NCBI GenBank assembly: GCA_024280215.1
Contig: JAJRQO010000012.1
Location: 1 to 50,552 of the forward strand
Origin: Candidatus Zixiibacteriota bacterium
GTDB taxonomy: Bacteria > Zixibacteria > MSB-5A5 > GN15 > FEB-12
Direction: 5' to 3'
Length of the DNA stretch: 50,552 nucleotides
In this document: positions 41,816-50,552 of the stretch, in pieces
How positions within the stretch are numbered: position 1 is the first letter of the stretch
Layout: every line of letters starts with the position of its first letter
Notes under the pieces: generated by a model
What the model saw: only the letters and a program-made list of their open reading frames with translations
Told to the model about the DNA's origin: nothing
Database searches by the model: none
Position numbers and translations under genes: made by a program

Positions 41816-44323
41816 ATGAATTATATGAAACGACTCGCTCCATTCCTGCTCCTTCTTCTCCTCTTCTCAAATAGTTTTGCTTACACCGAAGAAGAATTAG
41901 AAATGCTCCAGAATCCTCCGAAAAACAAAACGATGATTGCTCCAAAAAGTGCTGCCTACACTCCATATTATACATGGCGGTTTCATCGAAATGGTCTTTT
42001 TTGGAATACGATCAACAATAACGGTATACTTGGTAATTTTTTTGGCGTTTCAGATGAAGAAATCGGTCGTACAGCTGCCGAGTATTATTTCCCACGTTAT
42101 AGTCGAATACGTCATGGATACTCAACCGCATTATGGGTCGGTGGCGTAATTGGCAATGACACACTGGTAACAACGGCATTGGATGTTGACTGGCGAGGAT
42201 GGTGGACACCATGGAAACCTGAGTTTTGGCCAGAAGAATACCCAGGTGGTGATTTCAAAACTACCGTAACTGACTTGGGCTTAGATTATACTAATACTCT
42301 TTCACGCTCTGAAGTAATTTTTGAAGCGACCTTTACTGACACATTCAAATATGATTCTTTCGTCCCTTACAATAGCTACGACCAAAGACTTCATATACCA
42401 TTAAATATTAAAGTAACCCAAACAAGCTATAGCTGGACATATAAATACGCAGAAGATATATTAATCGTGAATTATAAGATTCATAATCTTGGTAACAGTA
42501 CTATTAAAGACGCTTTTCTCGGATTGTATCATCGTGGTGGAAACCATTTTACTCAGGAACAACCATTCCGCTTGGATGACCAAGAAGGGTATCTGGATTC
42601 GGTCGCATACGAATTTGAAGAGCTTGGTCAGGAACCAATGCATATTGCTTGGACAATGGATAAAAGCGGTCACCCAAATGGTCGATACTGGTTTCCAGAG
42701 TCGAGTCGTAATGCTTTAGGTATCGCTCCCCTCTCACTTCCTGAAGGTGCCAATATACTTAATTTTAACTGGTGGATTCGTGGTTTTGGTGATTCATGGG
42801 GTCCTCGAGTTAAAGGAACTCGTGATGAACCTCTCAGGTTATATTTTGGAGAGCTTGGGGCTCCATTGGGTGATGCCAACAAATATCACATGATGTCAAA
42901 ACCTGAAGTTGACTATACTGGCTTTAGAGCTGCTGTTGGAGATACCAAACATGATTGGATGCCACCTCATGAAAACGGTGAAGAATATGCCAGAGGGCAT
43001 TTTGTGAATTACCTGACATCGTATGGTCCATTTGATATAGCACCACATAGTGCTGAAAATGTTGTTGTTGTTTACGCAATTGGCGAAAAGGTTCATGCAA
43101 TTTCAACTGCCTATGCCGACATTTTTGACCCGTATGATCCACAGGAATTTTTAGACAACCTGGACTTTGATGACTTAATAACCAATATACGCTGGGCAAA
43201 ACGAATCTATGACAATCCTGGAGTAGATACTGACAACGATGGTGATTCAGGTAAGTATTTTATGTTCTTTGACCCTACTACCGAAGAATCACTACAAGTT
43301 TATTATGAAGGTGACGGTGTTCCTGATTTTCGAGGTGCTACCCCACCTCCTTCTCCTGAGATACGAGTTGTTACTGAACAAGGGAGAATCAGAATCAGAT
43401 GGAATGGCAGAGATGCTGAAAATTTCTTTGATTCATTTTCTTTAACAAGAGATTTCGAAGGATACCGAATTTATCTGGCTCGTTCTAAGCAGGTCAATGA
43501 TATAGTCCTGCTCACTTCGTACGATGCGGAAAACTACAGTAGATGGAAATGGCATAACAAAAAACAAACGTATGAACTAACGGAAGTTCCATTTACCCTT
43601 GATTCATTGCAGTCTTTATATGGCGATGATTTTCGGCCATTAGATTATGACCGTGTTGATCCCTTAATACTCAACGATGAATATTACTATTTTACAAAAG
43701 TTGATTACAACGCATCGTCGCTCTTAGATCCTAAATTAATTCATAAAATCTATCCCGATGCATTATTGGATACTTCCGACGTCGACGATGAGGGTCGCAT
43801 GCGTTATTACGAATATGAATATATTGTTGAAGATTTACTTCCGACTATCCCATACTACGTTTCGGTGACAGCATTTGATTTTGGACATCCCGCGAAGTCA
43901 CTTGACCCGCTTGAATCTTCACCGTACGAAAACTTGGTTGAGGTTTTTGCTGTCAATCAAACAAAAAAAGATATTTTAAAAGACAACAAACTAAACGTCT
44001 ATGTCTACCCTAACCCATATATTGCTGATGGTCGTTATGCCAAACAAGGTATTGAAAATAGGTTTTTAAATTTAGCCTTAGACCGTTCTCGGACAATTTA
44101 TTTTGCCAATCTTCCTCCAGTCTGTACGATAAAAATTCTTTCTTTAGATGGTGATTTAGTGAAAAAAATTGAACACAATAAACCTGAGGAAAGCGGGACA
44201 TCATCGATTGAACGATTTGATTTAATATCACGAAATACTCAGGCAGTTGAGTCGGGACTCTACTACTGGACGGTGGAATCTAAATATGGAAATCAGGTTG
44301 GGAAATTAGTTATTATAAAATAA
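41816..44323 (+). CDS. large exported protein with C-terminal type IX sorting domain
   Basis: An 835-aa protein. The signal peptide MNYMKRLAPFLLLLLLFSNS followed by FAYT is clear (a start at Met4, 41825, is equally possible). The early region (WRFHRNGLFWNTINNNGILG then NFFG; YSTALWVGGVIGNDTLVTTA) is a pattern I associate with large surface proteins of the FCB group. A fibronectin-like stretch (about 500-690, IRIRWNGRD...FEGYRIYLARS...PYYVSVTAFDFGHP) follows. The end, LNVYVYPNPYIADGRYAKQG...GLYYWTVESKYGNQVGKLVI then IK, is a sorting domain. No catalytic motif is recognised. A TTGACA lies at 41784-41789, but no convincing -10. The TAA abuts the stop codon of the converging DUF420 gene. Confidence 0.82.
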   Translation: MNYMKRLAPFLLLLLLFSNSFAYTEEELEMLQNPPKNKTMIAPKSAAYTPYYTWRFHRNGLFWNTINNNGILGNFFGVSDEEIGRTAAEYYFPRYSRIRHGYSTALWVGGVIGNDTLVTTALDVDWRGWWTPWKPEFWPEEYPGGDFKTTVTDLGLDYTNTLSRSEVIFEATFTDTFKYDSFVPYNSYDQRLHIPLNIKVTQTSYSWTYKYAEDILIVNYKIHNLGNSTIKDAFLGLYHRGGNHFTQEQPFRLDDQEGYLDSVAYEFEELGQEPMHIAWTMDKSGHPNGRYWFPESSRNALGIAPLSLPEGANILNFNWWIRGFGDSWGPRVKGTRDEPLRLYFGELGAPLGDANKYHMMSKPEVDYTGFRAAVGDTKHDWMPPHENGEEYARGHFVNYLTSYGPFDIAPHSAENVVVVYAIGEKVHAISTAYADIFDPYDPQEFLDNLDFDDLITNIRWAKRIYDNPGVDTDNDGDSGKYFMFFDPTTEESLQVYYEGDGVPDFRGATPPPSPEIRVVTEQGRIRIRWNGRDAENFFDSFSLTRDFEGYRIYLARSKQVNDIVLLTSYDAENYSRWKWHNKKQTYELTEVPFTLDSLQSLYGDDFRPLDYDRVDPLILNDEYYYFTKVDYNASSLLDPKLIHKIYPDALLDTSDVDDEGRMRYYEYEYIVEDLLPTIPYYVSVTAFDFGHPAKSLDPLESSPYENLVEVFAVNQTKKDILKDNKLNVYVYPNPYIADGRYAKQGIENRFLNLALDRSRTIYFANLPPVCTIKILSLDGDLVKKIEHNKPEESGTSSIERFDLISRNTQAVESGLYYWTVESKYGNQVGKLVIIK

Positions 44324-44737
44324 CTAAAAGATATACAACATCAGATAAATCAAGACACCAGTCACCGAAACAAACATCCAGACAAACCAAATATATTTTG
44401 CGACTTTTTTATGTTTCTCAAAATTTCCTTTAAATGCCTGTGTAACAATATAAATAATAAATGGTAATTGTACGGCTGCTAAGATGACGTGAGGGATAAG
44501 TATAATATAGTAAACAATTTTAGTCCAATCATCATATGGATACGGTACTGAACGGACTTCAAAATGATAAATCAAATATGAAACAATAAATGTAGCTGTT
44601 GAACATAAGGCAGCCACCATAAATTTTTTATGAGTTTCTTTGTTTCCCTGTTTGATATGGTAAAAACCAAAACTGAGCAGAACTGCCGAAGTAAAATTGA
44701 GCAATACATTAAGAGTTGAAAGGTCGGAAAACTGCAT
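44324..44737 (-). CDS. DUF420 membrane protein of the cytochrome oxidase operon
   Basis: A 137-aa protein with four hydrophobic helices. Conserved features: FYHIKQGNKETHKKFMVAAL, YLIYHFEVRS, ILIPHVILAAVQLPFIIYI and the HKKVAKYIWFVWMFVSVTGV segment, all typical of DUF420 (with several conserved His). These proteins accompany haem-copper oxidases and are related to CtaM-like assembly factors. The frame extends to 44830, but the ATG at 44737 is 1 nt after the SCO1 stop and gives the family start. Confidence 0.85.
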   Translation of the reverse strand: MQFSDLSTLNVLLNFTSAVLLSFGFYHIKQGNKETHKKFMVAALCSTATFIVSYLIYHFEVRSVPYPYDDWTKIVYYIILIPHVILAAVQLPFIIYIVTQAFKGNFEKHKKVAKYIWFVWMFVSVTGVLIYLMLYIF

Positions 44738-44738
44738 G

Positions 44739-45323
44739 CTACAACATCCTCTCAATATCATTTTGTAATTTAAGTACAGATTCTTTTTCGATACCTGAAT
44801 AATAACCACGGATAACACCATCAGAGTCAACTAAGATAAATTTAGTCGAGTGTGCCCCAGGTAAATCATCAGCACCTAACTTGAAACCATTTTCACACAA
44901 TTTGACTACATCAGCCATTGAAGCAGATAAAAATACCCACCTGTTATCATCAACACCTTGTAACTTAGCGTAATTTTGTAAGGCAAGCAGGGTATCATAT
45001 TGAGGGTCGACTGAGATTGAAACAAACTGGACATCGTCGATATTATCAAAATGTTTATACAAGTCGCCCATCAGGTTTGTCATAATTGGACAGGGACCTT
45101 TACAACGGGTAAACATAAAATCGACAACACTAATTTTCCCTTTTAAATCATTTAAACTAAATGGGATTGAATCCTGAGTTACAAATTCAAACTCTGACAC
45201 AGAACTATAATATGGCAAAGCATTGTCGACTTTCGATTTCTTATAAAGCATATTACTCGCTACTGCTATTCCTATTACAGCCACTATGACGACAAGAGTT
45301 CTGATAATATGAATCGTTTTCAT
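44739..45323 (-). CDS. SCO1/SenC copper chaperone for cytochrome oxidase
   Basis: A 194-aa protein with an N-terminal anchor (about 7-25) and a periplasmic thioredoxin-like domain. Copper ligands: Cys74 and Cys78 in FTRCKGPCPIM and the His in LPGAHSTKFILVD (near 158). It delivers copper to the CuA site of subunit II. A second SCO-like gene lies at the head of the same operon (50076). Confidence 0.93.
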   Translation of the reverse strand: MKTIHIIRTLVVIVAVIGIAVASNMLYKKSKVDNALPYYSSVSEFEFVTQDSIPFSLNDLKGKISVVDFMFTRCKGPCPIMTNLMGDLYKHFDNIDDVQFVSISVDPQYDTLLALQNYAKLQGVDDNRWVFLSASMADVVKLCENGFKLGADDLPGAHSTKFILVDSDGVIRGYYSGIEKESVLKLQNDIERML

Positions 45324-45326
45324 TAC

Positions 45327-46250
45327 TTATGCTTCTTCTGATTTTTTAACAGAGATATAAATCAACAGTACCGCACCAATAAATAATGATGCTATCCAAA
45401 GATGAAAGACCTGAGTAATCGGTTGCGTTGCGACCACCATAAAGGTAACGCCAATAACCAATTGCATGATGACTGCTGCCACCATAAACAAAATAGCCCG
45501 ATGAGCCAAAACGGTCAGTTGATCTTTATATTTTAGAAGTTTCACCGCTACATGCATTGTATAGGCAACAACAAAAACACCAACTGTCATGTGTAGATGG
45601 TTTAACATTCCAACCTTGGAAAGCCATTCTATTGAGTTCAGATTTGGAAATTCACGAGCAGCAAGTTCAATTAGCGAACGTACTTGGGTGCCAAGCAATA
45701 TTTGAATAAAACCAGCAATCCAAAGTATACGTACCTGACCAGAAAGTTTGACAGGAAGTTTTTCTTTTGGTTTGTCATGGTTCTCAGCATAGTACGCCTG
45801 TGCAGTTGCATATATCATCAGCGAAACGATTAAGAGAGCCAACAACATGTGTACCGTGATTATAATCGGTTCAAGTGAAGATGAAATAACCTTGGCACCT
45901 TGTAAGCCTGTAATAGCAGTCAAAATTGCGGCAGATGATGTCGCATATAATATCTTTTTATTATCTCGAAATTTCAGTATCGCCCAGATTGCAACAGCTA
46001 AGATAAGCAGCCCTACAAGCATCCCGCATACTCGGTTGCTATATTCAATCCATGCTAAGGTTATGTTAAATTGGTCGACCATATCAACTGGGACTTGGTC
46101 TAAAGATGTAGGTGGAATCCATCGTCCGAAACAGGTTGGCCAGTCAGGACACCCCAAGCCAGCACCAGAAACTCGTACTAAACCACCGATAAAGATTAAG
46201 CAGTATGTTGCTATTGTAGTAAAAAAGGAAAATTTGCGAAATGATTTCAT
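45327..46250 (-). CDS. ctaA: haem A synthase
   Basis: COX15/CtaA family, about 307 aa, eight membrane helices. It oxidises the methyl group of haem O to give haem A. Conserved GLVRVSGAGLGCPDWPTCFG with the Cys pair, EYSNRVCGMLVG, TVHMLLAL and the second-half NHLHMTVGV and FHLWIASLF His segments. The ATG at 46250 follows TGAGG after 5 nt; the longer frame to 46298 is unlikely. No haem O synthase (ctaB) is in the window. Confidence 0.93.
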   Translation of the reverse strand: MKSFRKFSFFTTIATYCLIFIGGLVRVSGAGLGCPDWPTCFGRWIPPTSLDQVPVDMVDQFNITLAWIEYSNRVCGMLVGLLILAVAIWAILKFRDNKKILYATSSAAILTAITGLQGAKVISSSLEPIIITVHMLLALLIVSLMIYATAQAYYAENHDKPKEKLPVKLSGQVRILWIAGFIQILLGTQVRSLIELAAREFPNLNSIEWLSKVGMLNHLHMTVGVFVVAYTMHVAVKLLKYKDQLTVLAHRAILFMVAAVIMQLVIGVTFMVVATQPITQVFHLWIASLFIGAVLLIYISVKKSEEA

Positions 46251-46333
46251 CAGAACCTCATTGTATAAATGTTTTTTAACATACGTAACAACATTCAAAC
46301 AATGATAGAAAAATCTGTTACTCTGTACAAGCT

Positions 46334-46774
46334 TTATTTTGTAGTATCAATAACAATCTCAGTTGTGTCTGTCGAGATAGATAATGAGTCTTCAAGAGCA
46401 TGTGCATCAGGCGTTATATGCAGAGAATCATAAATAACTGCATCTCTAATTGCACCCGCTTTTATTTCGTATATATCTCCACGTCTAAGCGTATCAAACA
46501 TTGTAATAACAATAAATATACCCAAAAAGACAATAGCCGAAAGAAATAGCAGGAGATATAACTTGTTATCATATTTAAGATGCATAAAATACATCGCAAC
46601 AAGTGATGCTTTGACAGTTGCAATAAGCATAGCAATAAGTAAATTAAATTCACCAAAATTAAAGCTTGCTGCATAAACGGTAACGGCTGTTAAAAATATA
46701 AGTATCGACCCAACCCCTAAATAAATGGAAAGCGGAAGTACATGAGGTTCGTTTGTTTGCGTATTATCAGTCAT
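46334..46774 (-). CDS. ctaF: cytochrome c oxidase subunit IV (prokaryotic, CtaF/CoxD type)
   Basis: A 146-aa protein with three membrane helices (about 17-36, 43-65, 72-92). The family core is LIAMLIATVKASLVAMYFMH then LKYDNKLY. The C-terminal 45 residues form an acidic tail (ALEDSLSISTDTTEIVIDTT), longer than in most members. It lies between ctaE and ctaA. Confidence 0.88.
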   Translation of the reverse strand: MTDNTQTNEPHVLPLSIYLGVGSILIFLTAVTVYAASFNFGEFNLLIAMLIATVKASLVAMYFMHLKYDNKLYLLLFLSAIVFLGIFIVITMFDTLRRGDIYEIKAGAIRDAVIYDSLHITPDAHALEDSLSISTDTTEIVIDTTK

Positions 46775-46781
46775 AATCTAT

Positions 46782-47432
46782 CTACCCTATCAAGTAAAAT
46801 AATGGGAAAAGGAATATCCAAATCAAATCAACTAAATGCCAGTACAAGCCTGTCATTTCTATATGCGTATAATATTGCGATGAAAACATTCCAGCTTTTG
46901 TTTTAAAAATCAACCAACCAATTAAACACATGCCTACAAAGACATGAATTCCGTGTAACCCAGTCATCAAAAAATATGCTGAGAAAAAGACATGTTGATT
47001 GGTTCCCTCAACACCTGTATAGGTATAGTAATGACCAGGAAGTTGCCCCAGATGAATTTTATGTTCGTATTCAAAATACTTAATAACCATAAAGGTACCA
47101 GCTAACAACAATGTCGTCACCAAAAACCATATCGTCTGTTTTATTTTATTGAGTTGTATTGACCGAATTGAAAGTGCCATCGTAATTGAAGAAGTAATCA
47201 GCACGATAGTATTGGTAGCCCCCATAGTAACATCTAAGACCTTATGGGCATTGTGAAACATCTCAGGATGCCAAGCACGATAAATAGCATAGAAAACAAA
47301 CAGCCCGCCAAAAAGTAATATTTCAGTAAGTAAGAACAACCACATTCCAAGCTTGGCAGATTCCCTTTGCTGTTCTGCATCGGAAAAATGGTGCTGCATG
47401 AATGCTGGTTGATTGGTGTGTGACTGACTCAT
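46782..47432 (-). CDS. ctaE: cytochrome c oxidase subunit III
   Basis: A 216-aa five-helix protein: [15 protein letters not shown] (about 30-44), [16 protein letters not shown] and the end [20 protein letters not shown] then FLFPLFYL. It starts 3 nt after ctaD. The short N-terminus lacks the two extra helices of mitochondrial-type subunit III, as usual for caa3 oxidases. Confidence 0.95.
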   Translation of the reverse strand: MSQSHTNQPAFMQHHFSDAEQQRESAKLGMWLFLLTEILLFGGLFVFYAIYRAWHPEMFHNAHKVLDVTMGATNTIVLITSSITMALSIRSIQLNKIKQTIWFLVTTLLLAGTFMVIKYFEYEHKIHLGQLPGHYYTYTGVEGTNQHVFFSAYFLMTGLHGIHVFVGMCLIGWLIFKTKAGMFSSQYYTHIEMTGLYWHLVDLIWIFLFPLFYLIG

Positions 47433-47435
47433 ATA

Positions 47436-49052
47436 TTATTTCTCCGTAAATGTGCTTTTAGCAACTACTTTGTCATAGTCATACGGACCATGTTCAGTAA
47501 TTGGAATTGATTCAAAATTATGTTCAGGTGGAGGTGATGTAATCGACCACTCATGTGTCAAAGCACCCCAAGGATTATCACCTGCTGGTTTCCCAACATA
47601 GAGAGAACGGAATAAGTAGTACGCCATTAGGAAAAACCCAATTGCCATCACCCACGAACCATAGGTTGAGAATGCATGAAATGGGCGATAGACATCATCA
47701 TAGAGATGGTAACGTCTCGGCATACCTTTCGCACCCATAATAAACTGGGTAAAGAATGTCATATTAAATCCTACGAAAATCAAACCACAGGCAATTTTTG
47801 CTTGAGTCTCATTGTACATCCGCCCCCACATCTTTGGCCACCAATGATGCAGTCCTCCTAAGAACGCAATCACAGTTCCACCCACCATTACGTAATGAAA
47901 GTGAGCAACGATAAAGTAAGTGTCATGCAGATGAATATCAACCGACAAGGCACCAAGGAAAATACCTGTTAAACCACCGATTGAGAATAAGAACAAAAAC
48001 GCCAACGTATACAACATCGGAGTTGTCCAAGCGATAGAACCTTTATAGAGAGTTGCGATCCAGTTGAACACTTTGATACCAGATGGTATTGCAACAAAGA
48101 ATGTCAAGAACGAGAATATCATTGCAGCAAGTTCTGATTGACCAGAAGTAAACATATGGTGTCCCCATACGATAAAACTCGCAAAAGCAATACCCAAAGA
48201 TGAATAAGCGATTGCTGTGTATCCAAAAATCTTTTTATGCGAATGAGCAGTAATTAATTCTGAAATAATCGCCATACCCGGAAGAATCATAATGTATACT
48301 GCAGGATGTGAGTAGAACCAGAAAAAATGCTGGTACAGCACTGGATCTCCTCCCATGGCAGGATCAAAAATACCAATACCGACTGTACGCTCAATTATAA
48401 GAAGCAACAAGGTAATACCTAAAATTGGAGTTGCAAGAACCTGAATCAATGCCGTGGCATACATACCCCACGCGAAAAGCGGCATCTTAAACCATGTCAT
48501 ACCGGGTGACCGAAGTTTGTGAACGGTAACAATAAAATTCAATCCCGTAAAAATCGATGAGAAGCCTAATATAAAAGCACCCAGTGTCATCGAAATTACT
48601 GAGGTTGAAGTTGTCGTAGAATACGGTGTATAAAATGTCCAACCTGTATCTACACCACCGGAAACTAAAGAAAAAACAGCAAACATTGATCCAAACATAT
48701 AGATGTACCAACTTGCTAAGTTCAGTCTGGGGAAAGCAACATCCTTTGCCCCAATCATAATGGGCAGAACAAAATTTCCTAAAATTGCGGGAATAGCGGG
48801 AATGATAAAGAGGAAAATCATTATTGCACCGTGAAGGGTAAAGAACTGGTTATAGGTATCAGAGTCGATATATAGTTCCGAAGGAGTAAGCAGTTCTAAA
48901 CGAAGTAAGATGGCAAACATTCCACCAATAAAGAAGAAGAACATAATTGAAAAGAGATACAAAATCCCAATTCGTTTATGATCAACAGTTGTAAGCCAGG
49001 ATTTAATCCCTTTAGTAGCGTTCAGATAATGTGTCTCAGGCATTTTATTCAT
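47436..49052 (-). CDS. ctaD: cytochrome c oxidase subunit I, A2-type haem-copper oxidase
   Basis: A 538-aa twelve-helix subunit with the O2-reducing centre. Haem a ligand His74 ([10 protein letters not shown]), CuB ligands His249 and His298/299 (WGHHMFTSG), cross-linked Tyr253, and haem ligands in [16 protein letters not shown]. The helix VI motif is YSHPAVY (247-253) instead of the A1-type SHPEVY: the D-channel Glu is replaced by Ala with an adjacent Tyr-Ser, the diagnostic A2 type known from Rhodothermus caa3. D-channel entry Asp104 (GAKDVAFPR) is present. It overlaps ctaC by 8 nt. Confidence 0.97.
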   Translation of the reverse strand: MNKMPETHYLNATKGIKSWLTTVDHKRIGILYLFSIMFFFFIGGMFAILLRLELLTPSELYIDSDTYNQFFTLHGAIMIFLFIIPAIPAILGNFVLPIMIGAKDVAFPRLNLASWYIYMFGSMFAVFSLVSGGVDTGWTFYTPYSTTTSTSVISMTLGAFILGFSSIFTGLNFIVTVHKLRSPGMTWFKMPLFAWGMYATALIQVLATPILGITLLLLIIERTVGIGIFDPAMGGDPVLYQHFFWFYSHPAVYIMILPGMAIISELITAHSHKKIFGYTAIAYSSLGIAFASFIVWGHHMFTSGQSELAAMIFSFLTFFVAIPSGIKVFNWIATLYKGSIAWTTPMLYTLAFLFLFSIGGLTGIFLGALSVDIHLHDTYFIVAHFHYVMVGGTVIAFLGGLHHWWPKMWGRMYNETQAKIACGLIFVGFNMTFFTQFIMGAKGMPRRYHLYDDVYRPFHAFSTYGSWVMAIGFFLMAYYLFRSLYVGKPAGDNPWGALTHEWSITSPPPEHNFESIPITEHGPYDYDKVVAKSTFTEK

Positions 49053-50052
49053 TTTTCAAACTTTCATCTTCTTGTGAGCTCTCATCTTGAATCAAGCTCT
49101 TATCTTCTTGCAGTGATTTTATATAAGCTATCAATGCATCAATCTGTTTATCTTTTAAAATTCCCTGGAAGGTCGGCATCACTGCTTGGTACCCAGCAGT
49201 AATTTTTGCCATCGGATTTAAGATTGATTCACGAATATAATTTTCATCAACTATCACTGATGTTCCATCGCTTAGGTGTTCTTCTTTACCAAATAAATTA
49301 TTCCATGGTGGACCAGTTGAGTTGGTGCCATCAATTTTATGACAGGTCACACATGCTTTAGATACATACAACTTAGCACCAAAATCTTTGAGAGTCATTC
49401 CTTCACCAGAGAAGGCTAAGTCTTCAGACCATTTTTCAAACTCTTCTTCTGATACAACTTTAACTTTTCCGACCATCTCAGAATGTCCTTTACCACAAAA
49501 CTCCGTACAGAAAAGATTATATTCACCAACTTGTGTTGCTTCAAACCATGTAATCGAATATCTGTTTGGCAATACATCCATTTTGACTCTAAATTCAGGA
49601 ACGAAGAATGAATGGACTACATCTTTTGAATCCATAAGAAGTTTTATCGGTTTGTTTACAGGCACTACAATTTCGTTAACCGAATTCCCACCCTCAGGAT
49701 AGTCAAATGACCAGAACCATTTTTGACCAGTCACTTTTATTTCGTAGGCATCTTTTGGGACGACATTTATTTTCATATATGTTTGGAAACCCCAAACAAA
49801 AACAATCATCACCAGAATCAAAGGAACAACAGTCCAGAAAATTTCAAGCTTTACATTATGATCAAGCCCTTTAGAATTAATTGCTTCAACACCATCACGT
49901 CTTTTATATTTAATGGCAAAATACGCCGACAATCCAACAACCAAGGCAAAAATAATTATCGATGCATATAAAATAAAATAAAAGAGTGCATCAACTTCGC
50001 TTGCGATTGTTGAGTTAGCGGGCGGCATCCAAAATGTACCAGTTGTATCCAT
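49045..50052 (-). CDS. ctaC: cytochrome c oxidase subunit II fused to cytochrome c (caa3 type)
   Basis: 335 aa: two membrane helices (about 20-48, 70-90), a cupredoxin domain with the CuA ligands His147, Cys182, Cys186, His190 and Met193 ([13 protein letters not shown]), then a C-terminal mono-haem cytochrome c (CVTCH, 234-238; likely axial Met292 in VMPTF). The fused cytochrome accepts electrons from a carrier, so no separate cytochrome c is needed. The C-terminal tail ([18 protein letters not shown]) is acidic. No signal peptide or lipobox is obvious. Confidence 0.96.
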   Translation of the reverse strand: MDTTGTFWMPPANSTIASEVDALFYFILYASIIIFALVVGLSAYFAIKYKRRDGVEAINSKGLDHNVKLEIFWTVVPLILVMIVFVWGFQTYMKINVVPKDAYEIKVTGQKWFWSFDYPEGGNSVNEIVVPVNKPIKLLMDSKDVVHSFFVPEFRVKMDVLPNRYSITWFEATQVGEYNLFCTEFCGKGHSEMVGKVKVVSEEEFEKWSEDLAFSGEGMTLKDFGAKLYVSKACVTCHKIDGTNSTGPPWNNLFGKEEHLSDGTSVIVDENYIRESILNPMAKITAGYQAVMPTFQGILKDKQIDALIAYIKSLQEDKSLIQDESSQEDESLKNE

Positions 50053-50075
50053 AAATTTAAATTTCCTCTATCTAA

Positions 50076-50552
50076 TTAATGCACGGCGGCAGACAATGCC
50101 TGTTGTTTTTTACGCCGTTCTCTATAAAAAAGTAACCCTATCATACCTACTAACAAAATCAATGTTATTGCTCCGCCTAAACGCATGACATTACCAGCAA
50201 AAACAACATACCCTTTTGAATCAGGGTCATAATGATAACAGTACAATATTATTCTATCTATCGTATTTCCAATTTTACCTTCAGACGCTTCAAGCAATCC
50301 GAACGTTAAATCATTTGACTTATATTCGACACCGTACAAGTAACGGCTAATTTTTCCATCAGGTGATAAAAGATATATCGCGGCAGGATGAGCATACTGT
50401 TTAATATCTTCAATATATTTATATTGAAAGCCAATCGCATTTGCCAAATTTTGTGACATTGCTGAATCACCCGTCAAGAATGTCCATCCATCTTGTGCTG
50501 ATGGAATGTCTAAAGCAGTCAAGTAGTTTGCTTTTTTGGCTGCTGCGAGTTC
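50076..50552 (-). CDS. SCO1/SenC-like protein, 5' end beyond the window
   Basis: The frame is open to the window edge (159 codons seen, starting ELAAAKKANYLTALD...). The internal TTG at 50522 is not the start. The matching SCO features are GWTFLTGD, HPAAIYLLSPDGKISRYLYG, the GKIGNTIDRIILYCYHYDPD segment and a C-terminal membrane helix (LGGAITLILLVGMIGLLFY). The CxxxC copper site would be in the missing N-terminal part. This C-terminally anchored form often heads caa3 operons, directly before ctaC (23 nt). Confidence 0.85.
   Translation of the reverse strand, partial: ELAAAKKANYLTALDIPSAQDGWTFLTGDSAMSQNLANAIGFQYKYIEDIKQYAHPAAIYLLSPDGKISRYLYGVEYKSNDLTFGLLEASEGKIGNTIDRIILYCYHYDPDSKGYVVFAGNVMRLGGAITLILLVGMIGLLFYRERRKKQQALSAAVH

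Overview
The window looks like the chromosome of a Gram-negative bacterium of the FCB superphylum, AT-rich by eye, of the Ignavibacteria / Calditrichaeota / Marinimicrobia / Zixibacteria sort. The indications are: (a) C-terminal type A sorting domains of the type IX secretion kind (NYPNPFNP... and YPNPY...); (b) FG-GAP and 'Reg_prop' propeller exported proteins; (c) a caa3 oxidase of the A2 (Rhodothermus-like) type; (d) TTGACA-type promoters. I cannot fix the phylum without a search. No rRNA, tRNA, CRISPR array or recognisable prophage or defence island is visible.

Layout. 1-846: right end of an IS3-family insertion sequence lodged in an FG-GAP/sorting-domain exported-protein gene. 1037-3915 (+): pgsA-pgpA-cinA-thpR, overlapping or touching genes for phosphatidylglycerol synthesis, NMN deamidase and RNA 2',3'-cyclic phosphodiesterase. 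4070-6264 (+): GNAT, 3-hydroxyacyl-CoA dehydrogenase, enoyl-CoA hydratase, then a terminator. 6515-7097: a small, probably frameshifted membrane-protein gene. 7367-9670 (+): lemA and a DUF2207 protein. 9791-18838 (-): a heterodimeric ABC exporter pair, suhB, a propeller lipoprotein, glmM and glmS, running into a strong terminator. 19038-21266 (-): a large exported protein of unknown function. 21433-23256: accessory patch with a zinc-ribbon protein, a small Cys/His protein, a RAYT transposase and a dense set of REP-like hairpins. 23275-24060 (-): a lone etfB. 24467-24931 (-): a histone-H1-like protein with a Myb/SANT-like core. 25083-31862 (-): DUF177-rpmF-plsX-fabH-fabD-fabG-acpP-fabF-rnc. 32066-33991: second accessory patch with a second RAYT gene, its own GACCCCAAGGGGT-type REPs/BIMEs, an AT-rich exported-protein gene and a 133-bp MITE-like insertion. 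34155-41499 (-): complete F1Fo ATP synthase operon (atpZ-I-B-E-F-H-A-G-D-C). 41816-44323 (+): a large sorting-domain exported protein. 44324-50552 (-): caa3 cytochrome oxidase operon (SCO-like, ctaC, ctaD, ctaE, subunit IV, ctaA, SCO1, DUF420).

The housekeeping genes are conventional and fit an aerobic, proton-coupled heterotroph with type II fatty-acid synthesis. The unusual content lies between genes. At least five hairpin repeat families are scattered through intergenic DNA. In several of them both arms of a stem have changed together between copies, so the hairpin rather than the sequence is conserved. Two distinct RAYT transposase genes each sit beside their own REP family, and in one place a MITE-like element has inserted into the centre of a REP palindrome. 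Several promoters place the -10 hexamer only 5-8 nt before the start codon, which implies leaderless or near-leaderless mRNAs.
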